In this document: in pieces, positions 24,110 to 36,728 of the stretch | Position numbering within the stretch: the stretch's first letter is position 1 | How the letters are laid out: the number at the start of each line of letters is the position of its first letter | The notes under the pieces: model-generated | Databases searched by the model: none | Seen by the model: only the letters and a program-made list of their open reading frames with translations | Told to the model about the DNA's origin: nothing | Translations under genes and position numbers: made by a program | From: Erpobdella octoculata | Taxonomy: Eukaryota; Annelida; Clitellata; Hirudinida; Erpobdellidae | Assembly: GCA_963978895.1 (NCBI GenBank) | Contig: OZ022240.1 | Coordinates: forward strand, 8,823,906 to 8,887,905 | DNA length: 64,000 bases | Direction of reading: 5' to 3'

Positions 24110-25616
24110 TTATCCAATCATTTTGGAGGCGCAGATCTGGTAATGTTTGTTGTATTTTTCTATTAAAATTCTGCTTACATTTCCTGTTAACATTTCGTAA
24201 ATACTTCTGGCAAGATCTTCTAAATCTTCAGCGTGTTCAATTTCAAACAGATGAGACTTCTCTGAAAACATGATGCTGTTACCAAAGTCGACAAGCTTCG
24301 GGTATCCGCTATTGTCAAGTACCATGTTTCCAAGATGAATATCTCTGTTTTAATATCAGAATTTGTTTTCTTCATGTCATTTAAATCAATGTCATCATCA
24401 CTATTATCGTCTTAGCCATCGTAAAATTCATTAAATTTTTCACCCATCATATTATCCATGATGGACGGAGGGAGGGAGGGATGGATGAATGGTTGGATGG
24501 ATAAATGGTTGGATGGATGATTGGTTGGATGGATGTATAGGTGAATGGTTGGATGAATGGATAAATAACTAAGCAATTTTCAGAATACCCGTGTATGATG
24601 AATAGTTTTCTAAGATGTGCGAGTGCAAGTAGAATACATGCAGAATAAAATTTGGTTTGTTCGTCTGTAAAAGTTGTCATTTCGTAGAGTTTCCTTCTTA
24701 AATTTAAACCAGTTATGTACTCCAAAACCAAACACATGTGACCCTAAAAATTAAGAAGACACAAATTGAAATTAAATTAAATGCTTTTCTGGATATATTT
24801 TCCATGTTACTCGTTACTCTAACAAAATGTTACAAAATCCCGACCAGCAAAAGTACAACCTCGACATGAATAGATTGATAAAACTGAAGTATAAAATTGT
24901 GACTATTTTCAGACAGCTTTCTGAGGGCCTTCACTTCGTTTTCAATGGCCTTTTCACGCCCAGTGTTAAGTTTCATAATTTTCAAGACGTAAAATTTCGA
25001 ATCAGAGAGGCTGCGAGAAAGAAAAATCTGTAAATTTTTATTTGGCAGACATTTAAAGAAGAAGATTTAAACTTAAACAAACGATTTGTGTAAATAATTT
25101 CCATTTAATCAAGAAAAACAATTTTTACTTTAGAAAATGCCCCGCGATCCAAAATCTCCCCAGCATTGAATCCAGGCACGTGCATTATATTCAAATGATC
25201 CTCCATGTTACGATATTTGATGACCGCTAAGCAGAAATCTCCATTTTATTCTTTTTGCGCTATAAAAATGCGTAACAAAGCGACGAACAATTTATCGTAA
25301 AAGCCAAACAAAGTTACTTAAGAACTTGGCGAGATGGAACAATGCTGAATGATTGACTGACTGCACGGCAAGTCAGAAAGCACAATAATAAAAATAATAA
25401 TAAGAAGAAGAATGAAACTGATAATAAAAACAGCAAACAATGAAGACAATAATAATAACAACTAAAATAAAGACAAATAATAATAATAATAATAATAATA
25501 GTATAAACAACGCATCCGATTAAAAACAACGTCATACATTTTTTATGAACGATGTGGCTCTTATTTGGAACTTCATCAAGAATTATGGGAAACAACGAGC
25601 TTATAACTGTCTCCAT
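24110..25616 (-). CDS. Compact PKG-like (AGC group) kinase-fold protein, probable pseudokinase, five exons
   Basis: Exons (plus coordinates) 25538-25616, 25129-25226, 24860-25027, 24589-24743 and 24110-24344 join through GT-AG introns with matching phases into a 244-aa open frame, ATG to TAA. The order of kinase motifs is right: a degenerate glycine loop DRGAFSK (about 54-59), YVLK with the ATP lysine (K75), ENEV helix C Glu (E90), LVLEYITG hinge, FYSACILLALAHL, then HGDIHLGN in place of HRDLKPEN (D168 and N173 kept, at the normal spacing), and KLVDFG (D186). Alignment by eye to cGMP-dependent kinase runs nearly gap-free to this point. The activation segment GTPEY...APE is absent; DLARSIYEMLTGN follows directly and the rest of the C-lobe is missing. 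No cyclic-nucleotide-binding domain is present. Catalysis is doubtful and its role is unknown. Expression is inferred only from the intact splicing frame. Confidence 0.75.
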
Positions 25617-25744
25617 TAAATACTAAATATGCATGATCAAAATTATCTACTCAAAGATGTCTAAATTGTAAACATAGGAACCATGCTTTATCAATTTGGA
25701 ATTCAAACAAGGATCTCTAAAAGAAGCAATAATGGTAAAAGTTT

Positions 25745-26890
25745 AAGATGGAACTCGTAGATGGATGGTGGATAAAATGATGGGTCATTGGATGGATGGG
25801 TGGATAGTATGATGGGTCTTTGCATAGATGGGTAGATAATATAATGGTTCTGTGGATGGATGGTAAATTATATGATGGGTCTGTTGATGGATGGGTTGAT
25901 AATATAATGGATCTGTGGATGGATGGGTGGATAATATGATGGGTCTGTGGATAGATGGGTAGATATATAATGGGTCTTTGGATGGATGAGTGGCTAATAT
26001 GAAGGGTCTGTGGATGGATGGGTGGATGATACGACGGGTCTTTGGATAGATGGGTAGATAATATAATGGTCTGTGGATTGATGGGTTGATAAAACATTAG
26101 GTCTGGAGATGAATGGGTGGATAATATGATGGGTCTGTGGATGGATGGGTTGATAATACGATGGGTGGATAATATAATGGGTCTTTAGATGAAGTAGTGG
26201 ATAATTTGATGGGTCTTTGGATGGATGGGTAGATATTATGGGTCTGTGGATGGATGGGTTGATAATACGATGGGTCTGTGGATGAATGGGTGGATAAGAT
26301 GATGGGTCTGTGGATAGATGGGTAAATAATATAATGTGTTTTTGGATGGATGAGTGGATAATATGAAGGGTCTTTGTATGGATGGGTTGATGATACGATG
26401 GGTCTGTGAATAGATTCTAGATAATATAATGGGTCTTCGGATGGATGTGTTGATAATATGAAGGGTCTTTGGATGGATGGGCGGATAATATGAAGGGTCT
26501 TTGGATGGATGGGTAGATAATATAATGGGTCTTTGGATAGATGTGGGAACAATATGAAGTGTCGGTGGATGGATGGGTGAATATGATGGGTCTGTGGATA
26601 GATGGGTAGATTATATAATGGGTATTTGGATGGATGAGTGGATAATTTGATAGGTCTTTGGATGGATAGGTAGATATTATGGGTCTGTGGATGGATGGGT
26701 TGATAATACAATGGGTCTGTGGGTAGATGGGTAGATAATATGAAAAGTCTGTAGATGTATGGGTAGATAATATGATGCGTCTGTCGATGGATGGGTTGAT
26801 AATACGATGGGCCTGTGGATAGATGGGTAGATAATATAATGGGTCTTTGGATGGATGGTTGGATAATATGATGGGTTTTAGATAGATGGG
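25745..26890. repeat. 32-bp minisatellite, about 35 diverged units
   Basis: The unit is GGGTCTGTGGATGGATGGGT plus GGATAATATGAT. Units vary by substitutions and small indels. Because 32 is not a multiple of three and the minus strand lacks stops in all frames, a 548-codon minus-strand open frame results; it is not a gene. Confidence 0.93.
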
Positions 26891-26916
26891 TGGTTAATAT
26901 GATAGGTCTTTGTATT

Positions 26917-27698
26917 GATGGATGGATGGATGGATGGATGGATGGATGGATGGATGGATGGATGGATGGATGGATGGATGGATGGATGGATGGATGGATG
27001 GATGGATGGATGGATGGATGGATGGATGGATGGATGGATGGATGGATGGAGGGATGGATGGGTGGGTGGATGGGTGGATGGATGGATGGATGGATGGATG
27101 GATGGATGGATGGATGGATGGATGGATGGATGGATGGATGGATGGATGGATGGATGGATGGATGGATGGATGGATGGATGGATGGATGGATGGATGGATG
27201 GATGGATGGATGGATGGATGGATGGATGGATGGATGGATGGATGGATGGATGGATGGATGGATGGATGGATGGATGGATGGATGGATGGATGGATGGATG
27301 GATGGATGGATGGATGGATGGATGGATGGATGGATGGATGGATGGATGGATGGATGGATGGATGGATGGATGGATGGATGGATGGATGGATGGATGGATG
27401 GATGGATGGATGGATGGATGGATGGATGGATGGATGGATGGATGGATGGATGGATGGATGGATGGATGGATGGATGGATGGATGGATGGATGGATGGATG
27501 GATGGATGGATGGATGGATGGATGGATGGATGGATGGATGGATGGATGGATGGATGGATGGATGGATGGATGGATGGATGGATGGATGGATGGATGGATG
27601 GATGGATGGATGGATGGATGGATGGATGGATGGATGGATGGATGGATGGATGGATGGATGGATGGATGGATGGATGGATGGATGGATGGATGGATGGA
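26917..27698. repeat. (GGAT)n microsatellite, about 195 copies
   Basis: Near-perfect GATG/GGAT repeats over about 782 bases, with one impure patch near 27050-27078 (GAGGGATGGATGGGTGGG). It directly abuts the 32-bp minisatellite, whose units contain GGATGGAT. Small related GGAT-rich patches occur at 24468-24560 inside an intron of the kinase-like gene. Confidence 0.97.
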
Positions 27699-28293
27699 GA
27701 AATTTAGAGAATAACGGACGAGCAGATTGATGTGTGTACACATTAATAGATCGATATTTTTATTGATTTTTGCTGATCCACAACGTCATGCAATTATAAA
27801 ATCACATTCCAATTTCCGAATTCATACGAGTTTTTCGTTTTTTTGTTAATAATAATATTTAATAATCACCAATAATATTTTCTGTTTCAGACTTTTAATC
27901 TTTTTTTCCAAATCTAAACTCAATTTAAATTTATTTAAAACTTTAAGATAAAAAAATGGTAAATAGTTTCTTGGAAATTGTACGATAAGATAGTTGTGTT
28001 GTCAGGCTTTCACGTGATCAAGACACGCTCACAATACACTGAGATACACCAGGGTCTCCGACCTGCTTGGCACTAAAACAAGCACTATTATCATTACAAG
28101 AATCGTTACAGCTGGTCTAATAATCCACACGATGTCTTCTTCGTCACATATTGCAACCAACCGAGAAGTTCCTGTGAATTTTATGTCCTTCAAGAACGGC
28201 TTACTGTTGCAGAAATTTTATTTGATTCATCGGCTGATATCGGTGATAAAATTAATATGCCACGAGCGCATCGGGCGTAGCCAGGATTTGGCT

Positions 28294-28458
28294 TCGTGGA
28301 GGTTTTCTCATCATCCCAAAAACTTTTTTAGTATAAGCAAGAATCGAAATTTCATTTATTGAATTGAAATTATTGATGAGGTTTTCTCATCATCTCAAAT
28401 ACTTTTTTCAGTATAAATAAGAATCGAAATTTCATCTATTGAATTGAAATTATTGTTG
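28294..28458. repeat. Tandem duplication of about 80 bp
   Basis: GAGGTTTTCTCATCATC...GAATTGAAATTATTG is repeated head to tail with few differences. Confidence 0.85.
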
Positions 28459-28955
28459 AGAAAATAAATTATTCACTATTTCAATCTAAAACTGTTTTTT
28501 TTTGTATTAAGTACTTTTCTTCTTTGATATTGTTGTTTCCACAGCTATGAACAAAATTATGTACTTTTTAAACGTGTTTTTTAAACAATAACAATTTCCT
28601 TATCAGCGCTTTAATTATGTTTGCTGTAACAAGACAGTGTATAAATATCTCTAAAACGAGAAACTTTTTTGTTTTATTATCAACGATCTAATCTTTAAAA
28701 AATTTATTGGTAGATTTAAAGGTCTCCAAAGAGATGAGTATTAAGTCTTTATTAAACTTTCAATTGTAGTTTTAACTGTAAAAGTCTCATTTGGAAAGAG
28801 ATGTGACTAGAGTTTTAAGTCATAGTTTATTTCAAAAAATTTTTTATGGAAGCCATTCCACTAAAGAACTTGAAAACAAGGAGGGAGTATTTGAATTTAA
28901 TTATGTCAGTTATTTTCAGCCAGTCTAGTTCAAGAAGATTGCAGGTCATTTGGTC

Positions 28956-29091
28956 AGGGGCGTCATTTGGGGGTGGGGGCAGTGGGCTGTTTTTGAAGGC
29001 AAAATTGTATTGAATTATAGAATTTTTTGTAGAAAAAGTATATTTTAAAAAGTTTGCCCTCCCCCAAAGAATTGCTTAAATGACGCTTCTA
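28956..29091. mobile_element. Small MITE
   Basis: Ends AGGGGCGTCATTTGGGGG and, inverted, AGAAGCGTCATTTAAGCAAT bracket about 136 bp with an inner GGGGGCA/TGCCCTCCCCC complementarity. There is no ORF. A lone similar end is at about 45725. Confidence 0.6.
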
Positions 29092-30036
29092 AATGTAGTT
29101 ATATTTGTTCTTTCTCATCCCTAGCCTGTCGTCTTTTGAGCTCTTCGTAAATATAGATATCCTACTTTTAGATCTTTCCTATAGATAAATCAATAGATCG
29201 ACACATATTCCACATAGATAAATTTCTAGATTTTTTTCCACGGATATATCTATACATTTATTCTATAGATATATCTATAAATCTAGGGATATATCTACAT
29301 CGCACACTGCACGTGTCAAAACAGTCTGTGTAGAGGAAACTGTGATTAAAAATAAAAATATGACAAATTAAAAGGATAGACACTAAAAAGGTTTTTTTAC
29401 GCTTCGGTCGTTCGTTTTCCTACAATGTCCGCCAGTACAGGCATGTAAAAATTGGTATTTATCTCACATTCCGCTGTCCTACCCTTGAGTTTTAGTTTGT
29501 GTCCACGTAAAATAAACATGAAGATGCAAGATGCGTATGATATCTAACAACATTCGAAACCCCGAGCTCGAAATGTGCCGAACCTCTCATATCATCTTGC
29601 ATTGAACACTCAAGAGAGAATTCAAAGAGATTTTAAAGCTTATTTTGTTTTTTCTTCACCACTGCTTGTTGAAGCAATTTCGCAGCACCTGCTTTGAAAC
29701 TCGCATTTTTTTCCACGACATATTTCTTAAGTTACTTTTTTGTATGTCTGTTTGTCTGTCCGCGAAAGTTTGCAATCAAATTTTAGACCATTTTCAGACA
29801 AGTTACAGCTCTGAAATTTTAATATAGCTCTAAACCCGAGGACAATGGAATATTCTACCACTTTAATCATGATTTGAAGAGTTTCTTAAGTATTTTCAGC
29901 AAAATTAAATTAAATATGACAACTAGTTCTAAAAGTCGTCACCGGAATTACAAAGCGCCACTGCATTCGCGAAAAAAACGTTTGTTACAGTTCACTTGTT
30001 TCTGCTTAGCATCATAAAAACTATCAAAAGAATGTT

Positions 30037-30128
30037 TTTCAACAAGGACGAGCAAAGTTATACAAAGGACGAGCAAAGTTATACAAAGGACGAGCAAAGT
30101 TATACAAAGGACGAGCAAAGTTATACAA
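30037..30128. repeat. 21-bp tandem repeat, four copies
   Basis: ACAAAGGACGAGCAAAGTTAT repeated four times with no or very few changes. Confidence 0.95.
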
Positions 30129-31224
30129 ATCGTTTTAGAAGTTAATGAGAAAGTTGTAAGCTATTCTCTCAAAAACAAAGATCCTAATTGGCAATGAAGT
30201 TGCTGGTGATGATATGAACCGCGGACAAAGTTTTAAATAATACTAAATAAATAATTTCTTGCGACTGATCTTAGAAGAAAAACATTTCACAAAACTCTTC
30301 AGAGGTCTTGCAAAAAAGTCTAAACAGGCTTCTCAGATGACTTTTAAAACAAATAGCTTTGGAATATCCCACGGTAATGGATGCAACGACTTGAGGAACA
30401 CAGCCTGCTAGCGGACCCATAAAATAGATCACGTTGGAAATACATTGACCCGATGCATATACTTTGGGTGTACAACTGTGTTAACTAAATGAGGTTTTGC
30501 TGCAGATTTTTATTACAGATATTTTTAAATGAATTATTTTCGTTTGATTTTAATTTACGTTTTAATCAAAGTTAAATAAATAACAAATAATAAACGGTGA
30601 CGAACCCTGAAGCGAAAAACGCAAAAGCAGAACAGATGGGAACTTTTGATCAATCAAATTTGAGTTGTGAGATTAAAAATTTGTCTTAATTTGTGTACCA
30701 CACAGCAGGTCGCATCTGGTATTTTTCGAACAAAGCTTAATAAACCTATTTTACATGCAAGTTCTTTCAGTAACACAGAAAGATTAGTTGCCAACTAATC
30801 CCTATTAGGATTACAGTATAAGTGCATTGGATATGTAACACGAACTAATCATGCAAATTCTTACAACATAATTTAAAATATTTTCCCAGACAGGATAAGA
30901 AATAACAATTAAGCCATACAAAACGAGGTTTTTTCCACTAATCTCTGATACTAAAGATTTGCCCGTCCCAAGGACGGATGTTTTAACATTACGATGAACA
31001 CATTTTGAATTAATTTAAGTAATTTAGATATTTTGTTATTTATTTTTATATATTTTATTTGTGCAATTATTTGTTAAATTAATAAAATATATAAAAATAT
31101 AAAAATGTATTTATATAATTATTTATAAATTAATTTGCCATAGATAGCAAATCGTCTTGCAAAATGTTTTACACAGACGTGGGCTATTATATAATATATT
31201 ACTGGATTTGCAAATTATTTTCTT

Positions 31225-31945
31225 TTAGAATGAATTTTTTAGAATTTATATATGTAAACATTTATTTGTATTAGATTTTTTGTTTTAAAACATAGATAAT
31301 TATTGTTTTTAATTACACATTTTTTTCAAAATTTGTTTAAAGAACGAGACTCTATATTTCAAATTGGATTACGGGAAGTTAGTTAATTTTCACTTTCATA
31401 GCTTGCAAATATTCAAGCAAGCAAGACCGGCGGTGAAATTAATATAAGGGATTTAAAAATAACTGCAAAAATTATGTTTAAACATTTTTCCGAAAAACAG
31501 AAAAATAACAAAGAAGTTTCCTTTAAAGAAATTTAATACAAGTTGACCAAACTTCTAACCTCACAAAAAGTTTTTCTTCTAATTTGCTTGTAGTATCATT
31601 TTAACGTGGATTTTTAGTCTTGGATTGTAAGAAAGAAAGCTTTCTTGTCTGAGAATTAAAAATCGCTAAAATAAAATAACTCTTAAATCACTTATATTAA
31701 CTTCACCGGCGGTTTTGCTGGCTTGTTTGCTTGCTTGAATGCATATATACCTTGAAATGAAAATTAACTAACTTCGCGTCTCCCAATCGAGCTGAAATTT
31801 GAAATATAGGCTTGCTCCTCGTGACAATGCATTCTATTAAAATTTGGAAATTAAAATTTTTTTATCAAATCTATGTTTTAAAACAAAAAATCAAATACAA
31901 TTAAATAAATGTCTACATATATAAATTCAAAAAAATGTCATTTAA
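31225..31945. repeat. Fold-back element with about 230-260-bp arms
   Basis: Left arm 31225-31450 and right arm 31687-31945 are diverged inverted copies; shared boxes include GAAGTTAGTTAATTTTCA, TTCAAGCAAGCAA, AATTTATATATGTA and TTTTTTGTTTTAAAACATAG. The unique centre is about 235 bp. No transposase is present. Confidence 0.8.
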
Positions 31946-33420
31946 AAAGAAATATTTTGCAATAAATGAAAAGCCGACAAATTCAAAAATATAAGGAATT
32001 TGTGAAAAAAATCTGTTTTTTACGACTGACTTGCTTTATATGAAAATAATTTGAAGCACAAATAAGATTTGAAAGTGTTTATATCTTAAATATGTTATTT
32101 TGAAGAAAATACGTGTGCAGAAGATTTCGATAATTAGACAACAGTGAGGTACTGAAAATTAGGTTCGAAGGGAAAGTGTTGACACAGAGAGTGAGGGAGA
32201 GAATAAAAGATGAGGCAGAGAGAATAAAAGAAGAACAAAAAGATAATAAAAGAGAGAAAAAAGAGAAATAGAAAAAGAAAACGTTTTATGTCCAAATTTA
32301 AAAGCTGCAAACAACAGTGTTAATAATATCCTAATAAAAGTGTTAATATTGAAAATACAGTTATAAAAATTATAAGCTCCAAAGTTGGGCACAAAATTAT
32401 TTTTCGATTGCAGCGCCACCTTTTTTATCTTAAGGCTGACAGTGTACAATTGAGAAATAACTTTTAATATTTAAATAAATTGAAAAATACTAACCTTACT
32501 TAGATTATATAAAAAATTTATTTATAGAATTATTTATTATTATTATATATAAATTAATTTGTCTTAGATACAAATCGTCACGCAAAAACGTCTTACACAG
32601 ACGTGAACTATTATATCATATATATGAGATTTTTAAAAATTCTGTCATTTCATCTAGTTCTATAAAAATTATGCATAATTTTAGTTATTTGTTAGTACAT
32701 TTGAAAACTGCTATGTATCAGTTTAAATAAGTTTTTTATTATTATTTGATATGGTGTGTTGTCTACTTTCTATCAAATATTTTTATTTCTTATTTCTGTA
32801 AGGTTTTTTGATGGTTCTGTCGCAATCAATTAGTCAATGCATCAATTTATAAAGCGCTCTTTACGGTGTGGCGTGTCTAGCCTCATTGTTACAACAAAAT
32901 TTGATTGATCTAAACTTTCTTACAAGACTACAATAGTCTTTACCATATTCAATGTCAAATATTTAAAATCTGAGCAAACACAGCTTAAAATGTTTTTAAG
33001 TTCTATACATAAAATGACTAGTCAATATCGCTTGATGGTTTCACGTTTCTTTCTCTTTTAAAAATCTGAATATACCTCTGGGTGATATTTTTTTAAATTT
33101 TGTTTTAGAAAACTAGCGCTGGTGTTACAGAGGTGAATCGTTCTTCACTTGTAGATTGGATCAGTATTTTAAATCGTGGTCACATTCCCACTGGTTGCGA
33201 GTGTAAGGAGAAATATTTAATCAGCGGCCTGCCTGTCTTAACATTATAACAAGTAAAGGAAAAAACGAGTTTTTCAACACGAACTTTTATTTCAATAGAC
33301 TTAATTTAGAAATACAAAAGATATTCAAAGATAATCAAATTAAGTTTTTCGTTATAGAATGAAAATACAAATACATAGACAGATAATAGCTATAACTTCA
33401 TCAATGTGAGCCGATATCTT

Positions 33421-33593
33421 AGGTTAGCTGAGTTGTAGAGCGACTCCCACTCACTGCCTAGTAGCCCATGTCAACGGAAAACCTAGCGGTAAAATCGTTC
33501 TCTCCGTGGGGCATGTAAAAGAACAGCGCCTTTGAACAAAGCGGAAAAGGCGCTCAATAAATTATCAAACATTTACATTTACATTTACATCTT
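33421..33593 (+). mobile_element. tRNA-derived SINE, copy 1
   Basis: The head has an A-box-like GGTTAGCTGAGTTGTAGAGC, then a body with CCCATGTCAACGGAAAACCTAG and TCTCCGTGGGGCATGTAAAAG, a GCGCCTTTGAACAA...AAAGGCGCT stem and a (ATTTAC)n tail. The B-box part present in the 57395-57605 copy is deleted here. Confidence 0.85.
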
Positions 33594-33700
33594 TCAGGGC
33601 TGATAATTTTTAGGGCCGATATTTTTAGGGCCAATAATTTCAGGGCCGAAATTGTTAGGGCCAAAATTTTTAGGGCCTATATTTTCCAGAGCCTAAGGTT
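33594..33700. repeat. 17-18-bp tandem repeat, about six units
   Basis: Units of AGGGCCGATAATTTTT type (TTTAGGGCCAATAATTT and similar) directly follow the SINE tail. Confidence 0.85.
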
Positions 33701-33837
33701 AATCTGGCGTTGTAAATAAATAAAGAAACATAAATAAATAAATCGTGACGTCATGAATGTTACGCGATCTTCAGATTTATTATTAATTTATTAAAATATG
33801 TCGAAATTAATTTAATCATGTAATGCATTCCAATATG

Positions 33838-34390
33838 AAGCTATGCTGAAAGTGTCAGCTTCCTAGCTAGTCAAAAAGCTGGTTAAATTTTATTTTCTAG
33901 ATTTGCCTACAGAGAAAGCCACAAACAGAAATTGCAAATTAAATAAAAGTATGTAATAATAAAAACAAAAAAAATGAAAACTGGAACAAAGTTTTGACTA
34001 AATGATATATTTGGCCTGACTGCAAATAAAATCAAACAAACATTTTTATATATAGCTCGTGTTTAAAAAATCTCCTTATATAATATTTCAATCTCGCTAA
34101 CTCACTGGGTCTGGAACGCTGACTCATGGTGCTTTAACAAAGTGTCCATCCTAAAGCAACCACAACCAGGCGTTCAAACACATATACAAATAACTAAACA
34201 AGCTGTCTAGCAATGGTTTTCAGATATTAAATCACATGCCCATTCTTTTTTCTTCATAAAACGATAAACATGTGTGTGAAAGCTTAGCTGTTGGTTATCG
34301 GCTAGATTCGAGGAGACAGCGTAGGTATTATTTGAATATTTTATAATTATGTAGCCTAGATTTAAAAAAAACAGACTGATTAAACTTTAG
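33838..34390 (+). repeat. Dispersed repeat about 550 bp (related to 52590-53165)
   Basis: Shares CTCCTTATATAAT, GGGTCTGGA.CGCT, TTTAACAAAGT..CCATC, AACTAAACAAG.TGTCTAG.AATGG, and a distal ACATGTGT...GAGACAGCGT block with 52590-53165 in the same orientation. Its left end is found inverted at 9540-9665. No ORF. Confidence 0.8.
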
Positions 34391-35964
34391 TTCAATAAGA
34401 ATCAGTATGAAATGCCAAGATATATCAAGTCATAATTTTGATCGCAAATGCTTTTTCCGTTTTTTTTTCTATCCAGGTGTTGAAGTTGAAATTTTTCAAC
34501 ACAGGTGATTTAACCACGTTAAAACAATAAAAAATAATTTAAACAAATTTAAAATCATTTCACATATTTTTAGACTTACTATCAATAACGTTGTTTGAAA
34601 GTTGAATTATTTTTGAAAAATATTTTCAAAGCAAACATAGAATTTTTTTTACTGTACACACATTTTATTAAACAGTTTGCTCATCATTAAAACAAAAAGC
34701 TTTGATATCTAATATATAAAGCACACATGGCTGGTATTTGTCCATTGAAAATTGCAGAACCAATAAAAGAATCTGCATGGAACCTGGCATGATGAGCATT
34801 TGCCAATCAGAAAATAGTTGAGAGAAATTAATTTTTTTAACTTTCGAAAACCTCCAAAACCTCCAGAATATTTTAAATATATACAATATATGCCGGTAAA
34901 ATAAAAAGGTTGGATTAAATTATGATTTGGCAAATTTGTTTTGAGTTCACTGACTACTTTATCCATGCTTGTCAAATAAATGTTTAACACAATAAAACTT
35001 TTTTTTCAATCCTTAATTTTAACTTCCCCTTTCTGTCTGTCTGATTGAACACAAACCCATTTCCTGTTATCCAATCGAACTGAAACTTGGTCCATAGACT
35101 TGTTAGGACCAAACATTAATTTTTGAGACATTCACGCTAAAAAAACAAAGAATATATTTTGAACGCTCTGCTAAAAAATCTATGCGTCATTGCGTCATTG
35201 TTTATTTCATTGAAAGAAAACAAATTTTGAATTCCACTTTTAACCATTTCACGTATTCCTATCGATCTGAAGTTTTTTACGTCGATTTGATAATTCAGGA
35301 TTTTTTGTATAATGGAATATTGTTTTTATACCAATTTTATTGAAATTATTGATAATCAGATTTTATTTTCCTGATTGCAAATATCAATTTTACACTAAAA
35401 ATATACTTTTCATTTATATATTTAGAATACTTTATGCCATGTTTATATATATTATAAACTTATATTTTCATAAAAATATTTGCATTAAGTTGGTATCTTT
35501 CTATTTTAAATATATAAAAGATTTTTAATAAACGAAGTTTTTTACGGTTAACTTGTTTTCTTTAATCTAAGAAATGTCCGAGCATTCATGGCAAATCGTT
35601 TAGCTGCAAATCATATGGTCAGAATCATTTTTTTTTAAATCATTTCGTCGCTATTCATTTTGTTGTCAGTAATTTCACCAACAATATGTCGTCAAAATAC
35701 ACGGCATCGACAGCTATTTCGCCAGAAATTGTTCCTTAATGTTCATTTAGTCAAACCTTTCGTCGCATAACTGCCAAAAACTGTAGAGGTTGACGATGGT
35801 CGTTTGCTTAGACAGGACAGTGAGATCATAGACGGTTGGAGTCGACAGAGTTTTCGTTAGAGAGACAATGACGGTAGTCCGAGGTTAAGAATGGAATTAG
35901 ATAAGATTGCCTCAAATACGATATAAATAGACAAAAGCGTTAAAATTTGCGACAAACAATGACG

Positions 35965-36135
35965 TTAGAAGTATGGATAGTATGTGTTAGAAGTATGTAT
36001 AGTACTGTGCTAGAAGTATGGATAGTACTGTGCTAGAAGTATGGATAGTACTGTGTTAGAAGTATGGATAGTACTGTGTTAGAAGTATGGATAGTACTGT
36101 GTTAGAAGTATGGATAGTATTGGATACTAATGGGT
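35965..36135. repeat. 23-bp tandem repeat, about seven copies
   Basis: Unit AGTACTGTGTTAGAAGTATGGAT (23 bp), with a slightly diverged border at each end. Confidence 0.93.
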
Positions 36136-36654
36136 AGTACTGTTTTTTTTTAGACAGAACTAAGAAGACGAAGACGGAATTATTTTAAATGATTGGTGAC
36201 CAAGTGGTAGTTGAGTCGATTTGCGATCAAATAATTTCAATCGTGTGATTTTAAACCTCATGATCGGTGGAAAAATGGATGTGAATATCGACTGCTGTGC
36301 GTGATTTTGCAACAAGAACTTTAGTTTTTTTTTATCAAATGTTGAGATTTTCAATGTTGTCCGTCATTTGTTCTGTTTTTCTCAAACCTCTATTTTGAGA
36401 AGTTTTAAACTAGTTTTTTGTTTGTTTGTTTATTTATATTAAAATTACATGCATTTGAAAATATCAAACAGCAAAAAAATAATACAAAATAATGTAGGAA
36501 ATCTGAAAATGACCAAGTTTGTTTTGTTTGTAAAATTATAACTTAAAACGTTCAAGCTTGCTTCTTCAAAAAGTAAGAACATTATGTGAAAAAGCTACAA
36601 AGTACGAACACAACCACCCGTGGAATTTGCTGGATGTAATTGGAAAACTGGAGC

Positions 36655-36660
36655 TATAAA
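36655..36660 (+). promoter_or_regulatory. Candidate TATA box of the CNG channel gene
   Basis: GAGCTATAAAAGC lies about 70 bases before the ATG at 36729. With the usual spacing of about 30 bases, transcription would start near 36685. No other promoter element is certain. Confidence 0.5.
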
Positions 36661-36728
36661 AGCAAACAGCGACACATAAAATAAACAGAGGCAGATGTTT
36701 TGTTGTAAAGAAATAAAGTATTTATCAT

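Larger units (their letters stand above)
27699..36600. other. Nine-kilobase gene-free, repeat-rich stretch
   Basis: No exon can be supported on either strand. Repeats and mobile elements inside it are listed separately. Other visible structure includes a TAGATATATCTATA-rich palindromic patch (29145-29300) and a homopurine-rich patch (32170-32285). Sequence at 31141-31205 recurs in direct orientation at 32568-32630 (ACACAGACGTG core). Confidence 0.6.

Noticed and set aside
26097..27743. 548-codon minus-strand ORF and several plus-strand ORFs of 260-290 codons
   Set aside because: All are translations of the (GGAT)n and 32-bp repeats, open in several frames at once.
28132..28362. 76-codon plus ORF and an overlapping minus frame with a hydrophobic stretch (VWIIRPAVTILVMIIVLVLV)
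   Set aside because: Neither frame has supporting splice sites or a recognised family, the minus frame needs a frameshift, and part of the region matches a transposon end (GCGTAGCCAGGAT).
32159..32449. 96-codon minus ORF
   Set aside because: It overlaps a homopurine tract with biased composition and no homology or splice context.
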